Below are positions 20,801-32,800 of a stretch of DNA of 36,422 nt, in pieces (the stretch's first letter is position 1; every line of letters starts with the position of its first letter). The position numbers and the translations under genes were made by a program. The notes under the pieces are model-generated. The model was not told the origin of the DNA, made no database searches, and was given only the letters and a program-made list of their open reading frames with translations. Source of the DNA: Streptomyces benahoarensis (GTDB lineage Bacteria; Actinomycetota; Actinomycetes; Streptomycetales; Streptomycetaceae); NCBI RefSeq assembly GCF_007280575.1, contig NZ_VKJP01000026.1:1-36422 (forward strand), read 5' to 3'.

Positions 20801-23800
20801 TCCCGAAGGGCAGCACGGCGGACGACACCGTCGCCACTCCTGCCGACGAACCGGGCGAGGAGTCTGCCTCCGATACCGGGAGCAAGCCGTCCGTCGACGA
20901 CCCGGAAGGCAACACATCGACGGACGATCTCGCACGCCGTGCGATGCAGTTGCTGGAGAAGCTGGAGGAGGAGACCCTTCACCACCAGCTCGCGGCAGAG
21001 AAGTCCGCCGGTGAGCAGGTGGCGGGGGAGGAGTCTGCCCGGAATCACGCGGTGGCGGACGAGTCCGTCCAGCAGCAGGCGATCGGCAACGAGGCGAGCG
21101 GCGACGAGAAGCCCTCCATCCGCCGTCAGGTGACCGATGAGGACCTGCGGTCGGTTTCGCCGCTGCAAAAGTTCATCGATCAGCTCAACGCGCAGGGGGA
21201 GCAGGCCACCGGGGAACAGACCGACGGGCTGGTCCACGAGCAACAGCTCACCGAGGAACAGACGGCCACGGAACAGCTCCCGCAGGTGACCGCGCCGCCC
21301 CAGGAGGAGCCGCCCGGCTACCGGCACCCCACCTACTCCGGGGAGGAGGCCCGGCAACTGGCCCGGGAGATGGGCCTGCCCCCGGCCGGCCTCCAGGACT
21401 TCAGCCGGTACGCGTGGTTCGACCCGCAGCAGATGATGCAGCTCCGGCGCGACCTGGGCGTGCGGAACATGGCGCACCTGGCGGAACTGAGCCGGTCCAT
21501 CGGGCGCGTGCCGACCGACATTCCGGCGCTGGCCGGGGAACTGGGCATGCCCGTCGCCAAGGACCTCTACCGGGTGGCGCGGGATCTGGGTGTCGACCCC
21601 CAGCATCTTGTGCACCTGTTCCCCGACCAGCTGCGGACGTTGCGCGCGGAGCAGGGCCCGCTGTCATCGGCGCGCCCGCACGAGCGGCTGGTGCGGCACG
21701 TGCGGGAGGAGATGGCGGCCCTCGGGGCGTCCGGCGGGCACCTCCGCCAGTGGCTGTTCGCCCTCGCCACGGCGGAGAACCAGTTCTGGGACGATGCCTC
21801 CTCCGAGGACGCCCTGCCGCAGTCCCTCCAGGGCTTCCTCCGCTTCATCGGTGGCCGGCGGCAACTCTTGAGGCTCTACAGGCACCAGGGGTCCATGGTG
21901 AGGACCCGCGTCGCCGCGTGGCGGGAAACCTTCGCCGGACCGCCTCCGTACGAGGCCGACACGCGGTCGCCCGCCTACGCCGAAGGCGGCGTGACGAGTC
22001 TCGCGTGGGACCTGGCGCTGCCGGGGGAGGCGCTGCCGGACCTCACGGCGCTCGCCGGCCGGCTCAACGGTGTGCCGTACGCCCTGCGGTCGTTGGGCCT
22101 GACGGGGCTGGACGCCGTCGAACTGGTGCGGCTTACAGGCGAGTTGGGAGCGGTGCCCGCGGCTTTGAAGGAGGTCGCGGACGCGTACCGCACCACCCCG
22201 CAGAAGCTGGTGGCGCTCAGCGCGGAGAAGCGGGCCGGGCTGGTGTCCCAGATCCTGAAGTGGCCGCCGGTCATCGGCACCGACACGGAGGCCGACCGCC
22301 GTCGGACGGGCCGCGTCACAGCGGTCAAGCAGGTCGAGGAGGCGCTGTTCCTGGAGGGCCCCAAGGCAGCGCACAAGGCGGCGAAGCAGGCTTCGGAAAG
22401 CCAGCGGAAGGAAGATCTCGCAGCCCTCTCGCGGGAGCTGCGGGACGTGCTCACGGACGACCAGCGGGCGGCCTTCCTGGAGGGCGAGAAGGTAGAGCTG
22501 ACGACGGAGCAGGCCCGCCTGATCGACGGCGCGCCGGACACCGTCACGTCGTGGATCGGCACGGAGGAGCAGCGCAAGCAGCGTCTCGTGGGCGGCGCGT
22601 CCTGGGGCAGCAGCCCCGCTCCGGGACAGTTCTCCGGCCAGGCGAGCGGGTCCGGTGCGGGCGGCGCGTCGGGGTCGGGGAGCGGCGGGAGCGGGCAGCC
22701 GGGCGGCTTCCCGATCGGCGGTGTCATGAACGTGGACGAGCTCGACGGTCTGATGGCCGCCGGCTTCCTCGCCGAGAACATCCATGCCTATCTGACGCGC
22801 ATCGGCACCCTCGCGCGCGCCCACCTGACCGCGGCGGATCTCGCGCGCGGCACGGAGCTGTTGACCGCCCTCGATCAGATGGCTGACCCCGGCCTCATCA
22901 GCGAGCATCTGCGGTCGGGCCTTCGGCGCGCACTGACCCTGGAAGAGGGGCACAGCACGGCCCAGCCGTCCGCCGCGGCGCTGGCGGCGCTCCACCGGAC
23001 GGTCGGGCAGTTGGACGGCGAACCGCCGTGGGCGGAAGACGTCGAGGGGCTGCTGGGCAAGGTGGCGCAGCACGTCCGGCCGAGTGGGGGCCGGCAGCTG
23101 TCGACGATGACGCCGGCCGAGCTGTCCGCGGAGGCATGGCGGTATGTGCCGCTTCTTGCCTCTTCCCAGGGGCCCTCCGCCGGGTCTCCCGGACTCGGCC
23201 GGGAGACGGTGCTCGGTGCCGTGATGGCGCTGGAGCAGGGGTTCCACCCGCGCGATACGGCATCGCCTTTCGCGGACGCGAGCATGCGGGAGAGGTGGTT
23301 GCAGGATCTCGAACTGGTCGAGAGCGCCCTGGGGGAGGAGGGCCCTTCGGATCAGCTGTCCCCTCCCGAGCGTCAGTTGACGGACTTCCTTGCAGAGGAA
23401 TATCTGAGGGCCCGTCAGCAACTCTGGGAGGAACCGGCTCTCGGCACACTGTCCGGTGCCGTCCGGCGCCGGCTCACCGAGCGCCTGACCGCGATGCTCC
23501 AGCCGTGGCTGGAATCCCGCCATTACGTGCAAGCAGCCCCATCCGACGACGACATGTCGATGTCCGCGGCCTCCATGTCCTCCGGTGACACCGAGATGTC
23601 CGAGGAGAGCAGGGACAGCGGTGAGCCGTCCGAGGACCTGGGCAGTGTGGCGATGTCCGAGGACCTGGACGACGATCTCGACGGTGCGTCGCACAGCCCG
23701 GGTGAGGCACAGGAGCCGGACGACCTCTCGGACGGCGAGGACGCGCAGTCGTACTCGTCCGAGGGCGACGGACAGCACAATGAGCACAGGGAGACGGAGC

Positions 23801-26800
23801 AGCGCCTCTTCCCGCGTGCCCTGACGTTCTCGTCGGCCGAGGAGGGCGTCGCCTTCGGTGCCCGCCAGTGGAATGCCCACGTCAGGGCGCTGGACCCCCG
23901 CTTGTCCGATGCGCTGAGGGACTACACGACCGACCCCGGGGACCACCCGGTACGTCGGCTGCCCTACACACCGACGAGCCTTGAGCTCAACGCCCTTACC
24001 CGTGACCTGATCGACGGTGACGGCACCCTCACCCGTTTCCTTCGCATCGTGCGCATGTACCACTGGATCGACCCGCACGCGCACTACGACGACATCCTGA
24101 CCGGCGGGACCGTGACCGACGACGGGGTCCTGACCGGCGGTGAAGCGGCCCCGATGTCGGGCCTCGACTTCCTCAAGCAGGCCCTGTCCGCAACCGAACA
24201 GCACACACAGGTCCTGAACGAGGCCCTCGGAACGCACCCCGTCCCTCGGGACCTGGTGGTGGTCAGGGCAGTGGGAGAGAGGTTCTTCACCGGCGTCGAC
24301 CGGCTGGTGCCGGGGCTGATCATGCATGAGCACCGCTTCGCATCGGCCTCCCTTGGCCAGGTCGCTCTGGACTTCCAGGACAGGCCCTACCACCTGCATC
24401 TGCTGGTGCCCCAGGGCGCGCCGGCGCTCTACGTCGGCGCCGTCGCCCTCCAGGGAGACGCCGAGCGGGAACTGCTGATCGCAGGTGGCTTCGACTGGGA
24501 AGTCACCCATGTCCGCCCCGACGAACTCGACGGGCCGACCCATGTCTACGGCCGGATCATCAGCCGTCCCCACAACGGCGCCTGGACACAGGACCGGCTT
24601 GCTCCGGCCCAGCCCCCGCAGGGACCGGCGGGGATGGACGCCTCCCCGGAGGACCAGCTGTGGGCCGCCGGCCTCCTGCGCGGACCGCTGGTCTTCAACA
24701 CCCCTCAGGTGCAGGAGGTCGTGCGGGGCGTACTGATGGACATCGCCCGCCGCCGCGGGGAGTTCCCCGCGGATGACGGCGGTGAGGCAGCGCGGCAGGA
24801 GGCTGTTCGGCAGCTGAGCGCCTGGGGGGTCACCCTCAGGCCGGGGCTGCCCGGCGGCCAGGACAGGCCCATGCCCACGACCGTAGGATTCTCCGGGGCG
24901 AGCGGTTCCGGCTCCGGCAGCACCCCGGTGACGGGAACGGGGCAGACCGGGGTGACGGTGCCGCAGTCGGCGCCGCCCACCGGGCCCGCGACCGTGCAGC
25001 AGGAAGGCCCGTCGCAGACGGCCCCTCGGCAGCCCCGCACCCCCGAGGAGCTTGTCCAGGAGGCGAAGGGTCTCCTGCGCCAGTGGGAGAAGCGGCCCAG
25101 GAAAGCGGCCGCGCCGCAGGCACGTCAGGAGGACGGCTGGCACCTCGTTGCCGAGCTGGACCAGCTGGGCCGGAACGGCGAGGTGAGCCCGGCGCTCCGC
25201 GCGACGGCGGCGGAACGGCGGAAGGCGTTGCTGGAGGCGCTCCTGGCGGCCACGGACGAACTGCCCGAGGGCGTTCGGCCCTGGGCACAGAGCCCGGTCG
25301 AAACGCCCGCCAAGGGGGACACGCCCGCGCACGGGGACAGGACCGTCCGGAACGACGAGCCCCAGCCGGACGCGGAGCAGCCGAAGCTGCAGTGGGTGAA
25401 GCACCTGGTGGCCGTGGCGACCCTCGTCCGGGACGGTCAGTCCGCCTGGCTGCCGGAGGCACGGCACATGCGCGAGGTGCTGTGGCGCCCGTATGCGTCC
25501 GCCACGCCCGAGGAGCATGCCCTTTTCGCGCCCGAGCAGCATGCCTACCTGGCCCGGCTCCTCAACGAGGCGCTGCACGCGGCGGCTTCCGCGCCCGTCG
25601 CGGACACCACGCGGACCGTGACGGAGCACGACCCCACCGACGTGGACGGCGCCGGGAACCACGACCAGGCCGGCACCGGGCACCACGGCGGCCCGGGCGG
25701 TGATCAGGACGCCGCCGCGCTCGTCCATGAGGAGCAGCACCTCCCCGAGGCAGCCCGCGCCGCCCTGTTGGAGCTGGCACGACAGGGGCGCGCCGACCGA
25801 GCGGTGATGACCGAACTGCTGCGCCAGGCACAGGGGCTGTCGGCGAAGGAGAACGGTGAGGGCGGCATCGGCCGCACCGTCGTCGAGGACCTGGCGCGGC
25901 TGGCCGACGCCTGGGACCTGCGGGGGGACGCCCTGACCGCCGCCCTGTCGTACGCCGGGAACTGGGGCCGGCTGCCGGATGAGAAGACGCGTGAGCTGGC
26001 CCGGGCGTGGGGCCTGGGGACCGCGGACGTGCTCAGGCTGGCGGACGAGCTGGACGTCACCGTGGAGAACCTGTCCGTGCTCGCGCCGGAGGACCGGCTG
26101 TGGGAGCCGACGGTGAGCGGGGACGCGGCGCCGGGCTCCCGGCCCGCCATGGTGCTGCGCGACCGGCTCACCGAAGAGGGCTACCGCCCCTCGGACCTCG
26201 CCTGGTTCACCGGTCGTGTCCAGGAGGTGCGCCTGACCGACCTCCGCACCTTCCGGGGATATCTCACGGCGCAACGGTCGTCGATCGAGGCGCTGCGAGG
26301 CGCCCAGCCGGCCCAGATCGAGGACGAGGTCACCAGGTGGCTGGCCGGTCACCTGGAGGACCGCGACCCCGCCGCGCTGCGGGCTCTTGAGGAGGAGGTG
26401 CCGTACGAGGAGTGGCGCGACACCGTACAGCGTGCGGCCCGCGCCATCGGTGCCAGCGCGCTCGGGCTGGTGCGGCTGTTCCCCAAGGACATGGCGGACC
26501 TGCACGACGGGCGTACCAGGGAACCGGTCCAGCGGGACAACTGGCAGCCGACGCCGATCTGGGTCGGAAACATGCGGGGGCGCCTGCTGGCCCTTGAGAC
26601 GAAGTACGCCAAGGACTGGGAGGAGTTCGAAAGGGGGAGCGCCCAGCTCGTACCCGTGACCCGGAAGGAGTGGGGGAGCCCCGGCGCCGGCGCGGTGACG
26701 GACAGTGAGCGCGGCACGGCACACTACCGGCGTGCCGACTCGTTCCTGCGTTCCTTCCACACGTCGCTGCGGGTACTGGCAGACGCGTCCGCCGAGGATG

Positions 26801-29800
26801 TGCGGTACTACAACACCCTCTTCGAGGAGCTGGAGAGCAAGCGACCGGACCTTCTCTCCGACCACCGCGCTCTCGATGCGCTGCACCGCTGGTTGCAGAA
26901 GGCCGCCAGGAGCCAGGGGCAGACCGTCCCGAGTGATCCGGCCAACGGTGAGGGGGGCAAGCTCACGTGGGAGGAGGCGCGGCAGGCCGTGACGCGCTGG
27001 CTGGAGCTGCCGTCCAGCCACAGTGATTCGCCCCACTCGCCCCGGAACAGGCGGGCAACGCCGTCGCAGCCCGTGGCCGAGTCCACCGAGGCGTCGCCTT
27101 CCGGGACGTCCACCGCGAACACCCTCCAGCCGCCGTCCTACGACGACGCCACCGGCTCGGCCGGTGAGCACGGTGAGCGGCCCCCGTCCTACGAGCGGTC
27201 GTCCCTGACTCCGCGGCAGGACCAGCGGCCGCACCAAACCGAGCGGGACGCGCACGCGACCGCGCCGGCGGAAGAGCACGGCAGTCTGCTCTCCGGGTTC
27301 ACCCAGGGCGAGATCACGCGGTTGGGCGCGCTGCGCGACGCGCTGGACGTGCCGATGGCGGACCTCGTGTCCCTGGCCCGGGTGGCCGGGGAGGTGCCGT
27401 CCCACGCCGCGTACCTGGAGTCGGTGGCCGCCCTTGGACTGTCCGGCAACCCGATCGCCCTCCACCGCGTGCTCCGGCGCTTCCCCGTACGGCTGGACAT
27501 CCTCCGCTCGCTCGCCGGGCCGGACGAGCTGACCGCGCTCTTCCAGCCGCTGCGTGAGGGGGGCGGCGACGAGCACGCCGACGTGGAGGCCCGGATCGCC
27601 GACGAACTCGCCCGGCACCTGCGGCAGAAGGAAGCCCTCGCCACTCACTGGTCCCTCCTTCCGGAACTGCTTGCGGGAGACCAGGCCGTGGACTCCGCCG
27701 TCCAGCACTTCTGCACCGTTTTCGGGCTGGAGAACAGCCAGCGCCTCGCGTTGCTGCTGGAGGACGCCGCGGTGCGCGTCGGCGCCATCGGCCCCGAGGA
27801 CCGCGCCTGGCTGTACCGCGCCCTGGCGGACTCCGTATTCACGGGGCCCGGCGGTGCGGAGTTCCGCGAGGGGGATGCACGGGCACTGGCGCCCGTACAC
27901 GTCCTGGAACTCATGGACTATCTGGCCCATCGGCGGGTGCCGAACCAGTCGTTCGCCGCGTTGCGGGAGTTGGACTTCGTCGGCTTCGTGGAAGCCATCG
28001 ACGACGGGGCGGCTCTCTGGCAACTCGATGACGGAGAGAACCGCCCCGTGCGGCAGGCCCACCCCGTGGGCACCGGCGATTCCGGCATCGTCACCGCACT
28101 GGACACCTGGCTTTCGGGTGGCGGCGGTCAGGAAACCGATAACGCCTTCGTCCGGGAAACCATGGAGATGCTCCTCCAGGTCACGCAGCAGGAGCAGGAA
28201 CGTCAGGCCGGTCCGGCCGGTCCTTCCGGCGACGGAACCGAGGACCGGAACGCGGCGCACCAGACCCTGCAATACACCTCCAGTGAAGAGGAGGAATTCA
28301 CCTCCAGCGAAGAGGAGGAATTCACTTCCAGTGAGGAGGAGTTGGATGAGGGGGCGGATGGCTCCGGCGGCTCGGACCTCTCCTCCACGCAATCGGGTGA
28401 TTCCTCCGATGATGCGTCCGTGGAGGCCGACACCGAGCCGGACGCCGATTCGGACGAGGACGGCTTTGGCGATGACGAGTCGTTCGGCTTCGACGACGCC
28501 GAGGAGTTCCCTTTCTCCGGCGGGCCGACCGCGGGCGCGGTGGAGGAGTCCGCTGCCTCACCGAAGGACGCGGGGAACCACGAGGGGAACACCGAGGGGA
28601 ACGACGAGGACAGCGACAGCGATGGCGGGCAACACCATGTGACGGCGTTCCTGGGCGCGGATTCCCTGGAATCCGCGCACGTCACCGACGAGGAGAGCGC
28701 GCTGACCGAATCCGACGCGGAACCGCACGGTTCCGCACCGTTCGACGACATCTACGCGACGCTGACCGGTGCGAGCGGGACCGCTTCGGGCGCGAGCGGA
28801 TCCGGCACCGGCGGCGAGCCGACGCCCGGTCCCCAGGGGCTCTCCGACAAGAAGAAGGGGAAGGGGAAGGCACCGGCCGTCCCGCCGTCCTCGGAGGCCG
28901 ACGCCACCGACCGGACCGCCGGTGGCGCGGGCGACGACCACACCCCGGTCTCGGAAGACCTGCAGTGGGCACTGGGCCTGCTGCGGGGTGACACGGCGCT
29001 CTCCGAGCCCGGCAGCACGCCGAGTCCGGAACAGCGGGAGATGCGGCAGGTGGCCGCCGAACTCGCCGCGAAGAGGCACACGTTCGACTCGGTCGAGGAC
29101 GCCAGAAGGGCCGCCGATCAGCTGCTGGAGCAGCACGGGCTGCCCGTCTCCGGCACCGGTCTGTACGGCGGCGCCCCCTCGTCGTCCCACCCGGGCGGGC
29201 GGCTGAGCCCGGACCCGTACGCCCCGGGCGCGTCGGGCGCCGCCACGTCCTCCCAGGCGGGCGCACCGCGGTCGGGCATGGGCGGATCCCTCACTCCCAC
29301 CGGGGAGTTCGGCGGCGGCTACTTCGACGACCACGTCGAGAGCGGCATGGGCGGAGCGCTCACCCCGACCGGGGAGTTCGGTGGCGGCTACTTCGACGAC
29401 CACATCGAGAGCGGCAGCGAGGACGGCTACGCGTCGGACGACGACTACGCGCCGTACGGCAACCGCGCGCGCTACGACGAGCAGGTGCGGTACGGGAACT
29501 ACGCGTCGGACGACGAGTCCGTGCGGTACGGCCAGGACGTGTCGGATGACGACCAGCCGCCGCAGGGCTCCGCCCCCGCGGACGACGAGACGGTGCGCTG
29601 GCTGGCCGCCGCCTGGTACCTGAGCGTCCCGGACCTGACCGGGCTGGCGCATCAGCTCGGCATTCAGCCGAACGATCTGGAATTCCTCAACCCGGAGGGC
29701 CTGGCCCCCGCCCGGGCGGGGGACACGACGGTGGAAGCACTCGTTGTCACGGTGCGCGACAGGCTGGCGCAGGCCGGCTACGAGCCGCAGGACCTCGCCC

Positions 29801-32800
29801 TCTTCGCCGACCAGGGTCTGTACCTCAACGTCGCCGACCTCGCCGCGTTCCGGGACCATCTCGCATCTCAGGGACGGTCCGTGGCCGCTCTGCGCGACGT
29901 CGGGCCCGCCGAGTTCGGCCAGCAGCTCTGGGGCTGGCGGCACAGCCGTGACACCGCCCTCGCGGAAGCAACCCCGCAGGACCACGAGGCATCCGGTCCC
30001 GACGCGCCTCCCCTGGAGGAAGAACCGCAGCACACCCCGAACGCCTCCGACGACAGCGAGCTGGAGCCGGAGCCGACCGCTCCGCGGGACGTGGCTCCCC
30101 AGGACGTGACGGAGACGGCTCCGGAGCCGATCATCTCGATGGACTGGATCCGGAACGAGCTGCTGTCCCGGCCCGAGGAACGCGACGCCGAAACGGTCCT
30201 CGACGACGTCGAGGACACCGCGGGCCTCACGGTGCCGATGGCCGGTACCGGCGCCCGCCCGCCGGCCTACGACGAGATCTTCGAGCTGCCGGAGTACACC
30301 CGCAACCCCCCTCCGGCACGGGAGGACGTCGCGCCTCGGCTCGTTTCCGCCCAGCTCGCGTCCGCACTGGTCGACGAACACGGCGACGTACTCGCGGACT
30401 TCACGACGGAGCAGGTCCTGCGGCTGGGCACCCTGCACGGCATGCTGGACGTCCCGATGGACGACCTCGTCGCCCTGGTCCGGGAGACGAAGGAAGTCCC
30501 GGATCCGGAGGCCCTTCAAGAATCGCTGGACGTCCTCGGGCTGAGCGATGACCCGCAATCCCTCTACCAGGTGCTCAAGCGCTTCCCCAAGCGGCTGGAC
30601 ACGCTCCACTCGCTCGCCGCGCCGGACGACCTGAGGAGCCTGTTCCACCTGCTGAACCGGGAGGAGGGGCAGGAGGAATACGACGACGCGGTGCAGCGGG
30701 TCGTCGACGTGCTCACCGAGCTGGAACGACTTCCGGTGGAGCAGGGGGAGCTCCCGGGCATCCACTGGTCTCTCCGGCCCGGTCTGCCGGACGTCGAACA
30801 GGAAGAACAGGCGGCCGTCTCGCACTTCCGCGACGTGTTCGGCATCCCGGACACCCCTGAGTACGGACGGCTGCTCAAGGACGTCGCCGCCCTGACCGGT
30901 GCCCGCGGGCCGCAGGACCGCGCCTGGCTGTACCGGGCCCTGTCCGACCCCGCGTTCACGGGTCCCGACGGCGCCGCCGAGCGAGCGTGGACGGGACGGT
31001 GGCTGTCGCCACTGCACGTGATCTTGCTGATGGGCGGGCGCCCGTTCGACGAACTGCGGAACATGCACTTCGCGGACTTCCTGGCCACGATCGACGGTAC
31101 GGCGGCGGCCCGGGGCGGCGACGTTCAGCACGAGATCGAGGTGTCCCCGGGCGGCATCGCGGCTACGACGAGGCTGGAGGACTGGGTCGCCTACAATGCG
31201 GGCCGGCGCGGCAACACCGGGGGCAGCCGCAGCGTCGAGGAGTACGCGCGGCTGGCCTCCCGGGGCGTCACGCTCGGCGCCATGGCCGACTACGTCCACC
31301 GGACCGGCGCGGACAGCGACCTGATGCACGCGCTCTACGAGTACAGCGCGGACAAGGGACGGTCCGGGGTGGGGGACGTCCGCGAGTTGGCCGAGAAGCT
31401 GCACGTCGACCCGGCGTCGGCCCTCAACCTGCTGTACGTCGCCGACATGGTCGGCCTGCACGGCGAGCAGCGGAGCCTGCTCCGCGTGCTCCGGGGCGAT
31501 CTGCTGGCCCAGGCGGAGAGGGGCGCCAACCTCCTCGGCTGGCATGAGCAGCGCTTCGAGCGTCTGCTGGTACAGAACGGCGTCGACGTCCTCGACCTGC
31601 TCATGCGTGGCGGCCCCGAAGCTGCCTACGTGACGTCGCTGTTCACCACGCTCCACACATGGGGCGCCGGAATCGAGGAACTCCCCGGTCTCGCGGCGTA
31701 CGCGCATGCGTCCGGCCTGATGCCCTTGAGCTATGACGAGGCGACGCCCGCGCAGCGCCGTGCGCTGTGGGAATACGCCGCCGAGCACCGCGACGACCTG
31801 AGGCCGGTCGTCTCCGCGTGGCGCTCCCAGGCATTGGGGCTGGACGGGAAGCGGTTCAGCGAGCTGAACAACAAGGACCGTCACCCGTGGTTCGACGGCC
31901 AGGAACTGGTGGGCCTCGCCCGCGACCTCGGCCTGGCGGGCGAGTCGGTGCCCCGCCTGGTGGACTTGGCCGAGCAGCTCAAGGCCGTGCCGCACACACT
32001 GCGCCCCCTGGGCCTGAGGGGCGAGGGGGCGGCGCACCTCGTAGCGCTGGCCAAGGCGCTGGGCGGTGTGCCACACGCGCTGAACGAGGCCGCGGCACAC
32101 CACGGAGTCGCTCCGCAGGAGTTGCTGACGGATCCGGGGATGCGGACGACGGTGGCGTGGTCGTATCTGCGCTGGCCGGTGGCGATCACGCGGGGCGACA
32201 CGTACCTCCTGCGCGCGCGGGAGGCCAGGGACGCCGTGCAGCAGGCCCTGTTCGTGGACGGGCCGGAGGCCGCGCGTGAGCTGGCGGAGCACCTGACCCG
32301 GGTGGAGCGGGAGCGGGAGTTTGCGGAGTTGCCGCGGGAGCTGTGGGAGGTGCTGACGCCGGAGCAGCGGGAGGGCTTCGTGGCGGGGCTTCGGGTGACG
32401 CTTGCGGAGGGGCAGTTCCACGCGTTGTCGGATGCACGGGCGAGGGTGCGGGTGCCCGGGTTGCCGGCCACGTTGGTGTCGCGGATTCCGGCGGAGCGTG
32501 GGGGGTTGTCCGGCGGTATGCCGAAGGACCGGGTTCGGCGGCGGAACACCGGCGAGAGTGTGGCAGGTCCGTCCGGATCGCGGCAGGTCGGGCAGTCGTC
32601 GTCGCGGACGGGCAGCGGGCCTGTGGTGTCCGGTGTGGTGGACGAGGCGCTGCGTTTGTCGCGTCAGGGACCCCAGGGGTTCGCCGAGGTGGCGTCGCGC
32701 GTGCTGGCTGACGTACGGGGTGTGCGCGAGCGGGAGACGTATGCGCAGGCGATCCGTGCGTACCTGGCCGTGTACAGCGATCAGACTCCGCCCGTGTCGC

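Noticed and set aside
21664..28392. Open frame of 2,242 codons on the - strand
   Set aside because: Antisense to the ADP-ribosyltransferase and helical blocks, with no recognisable motif and biased composition; a by-product of GC-rich third positions.
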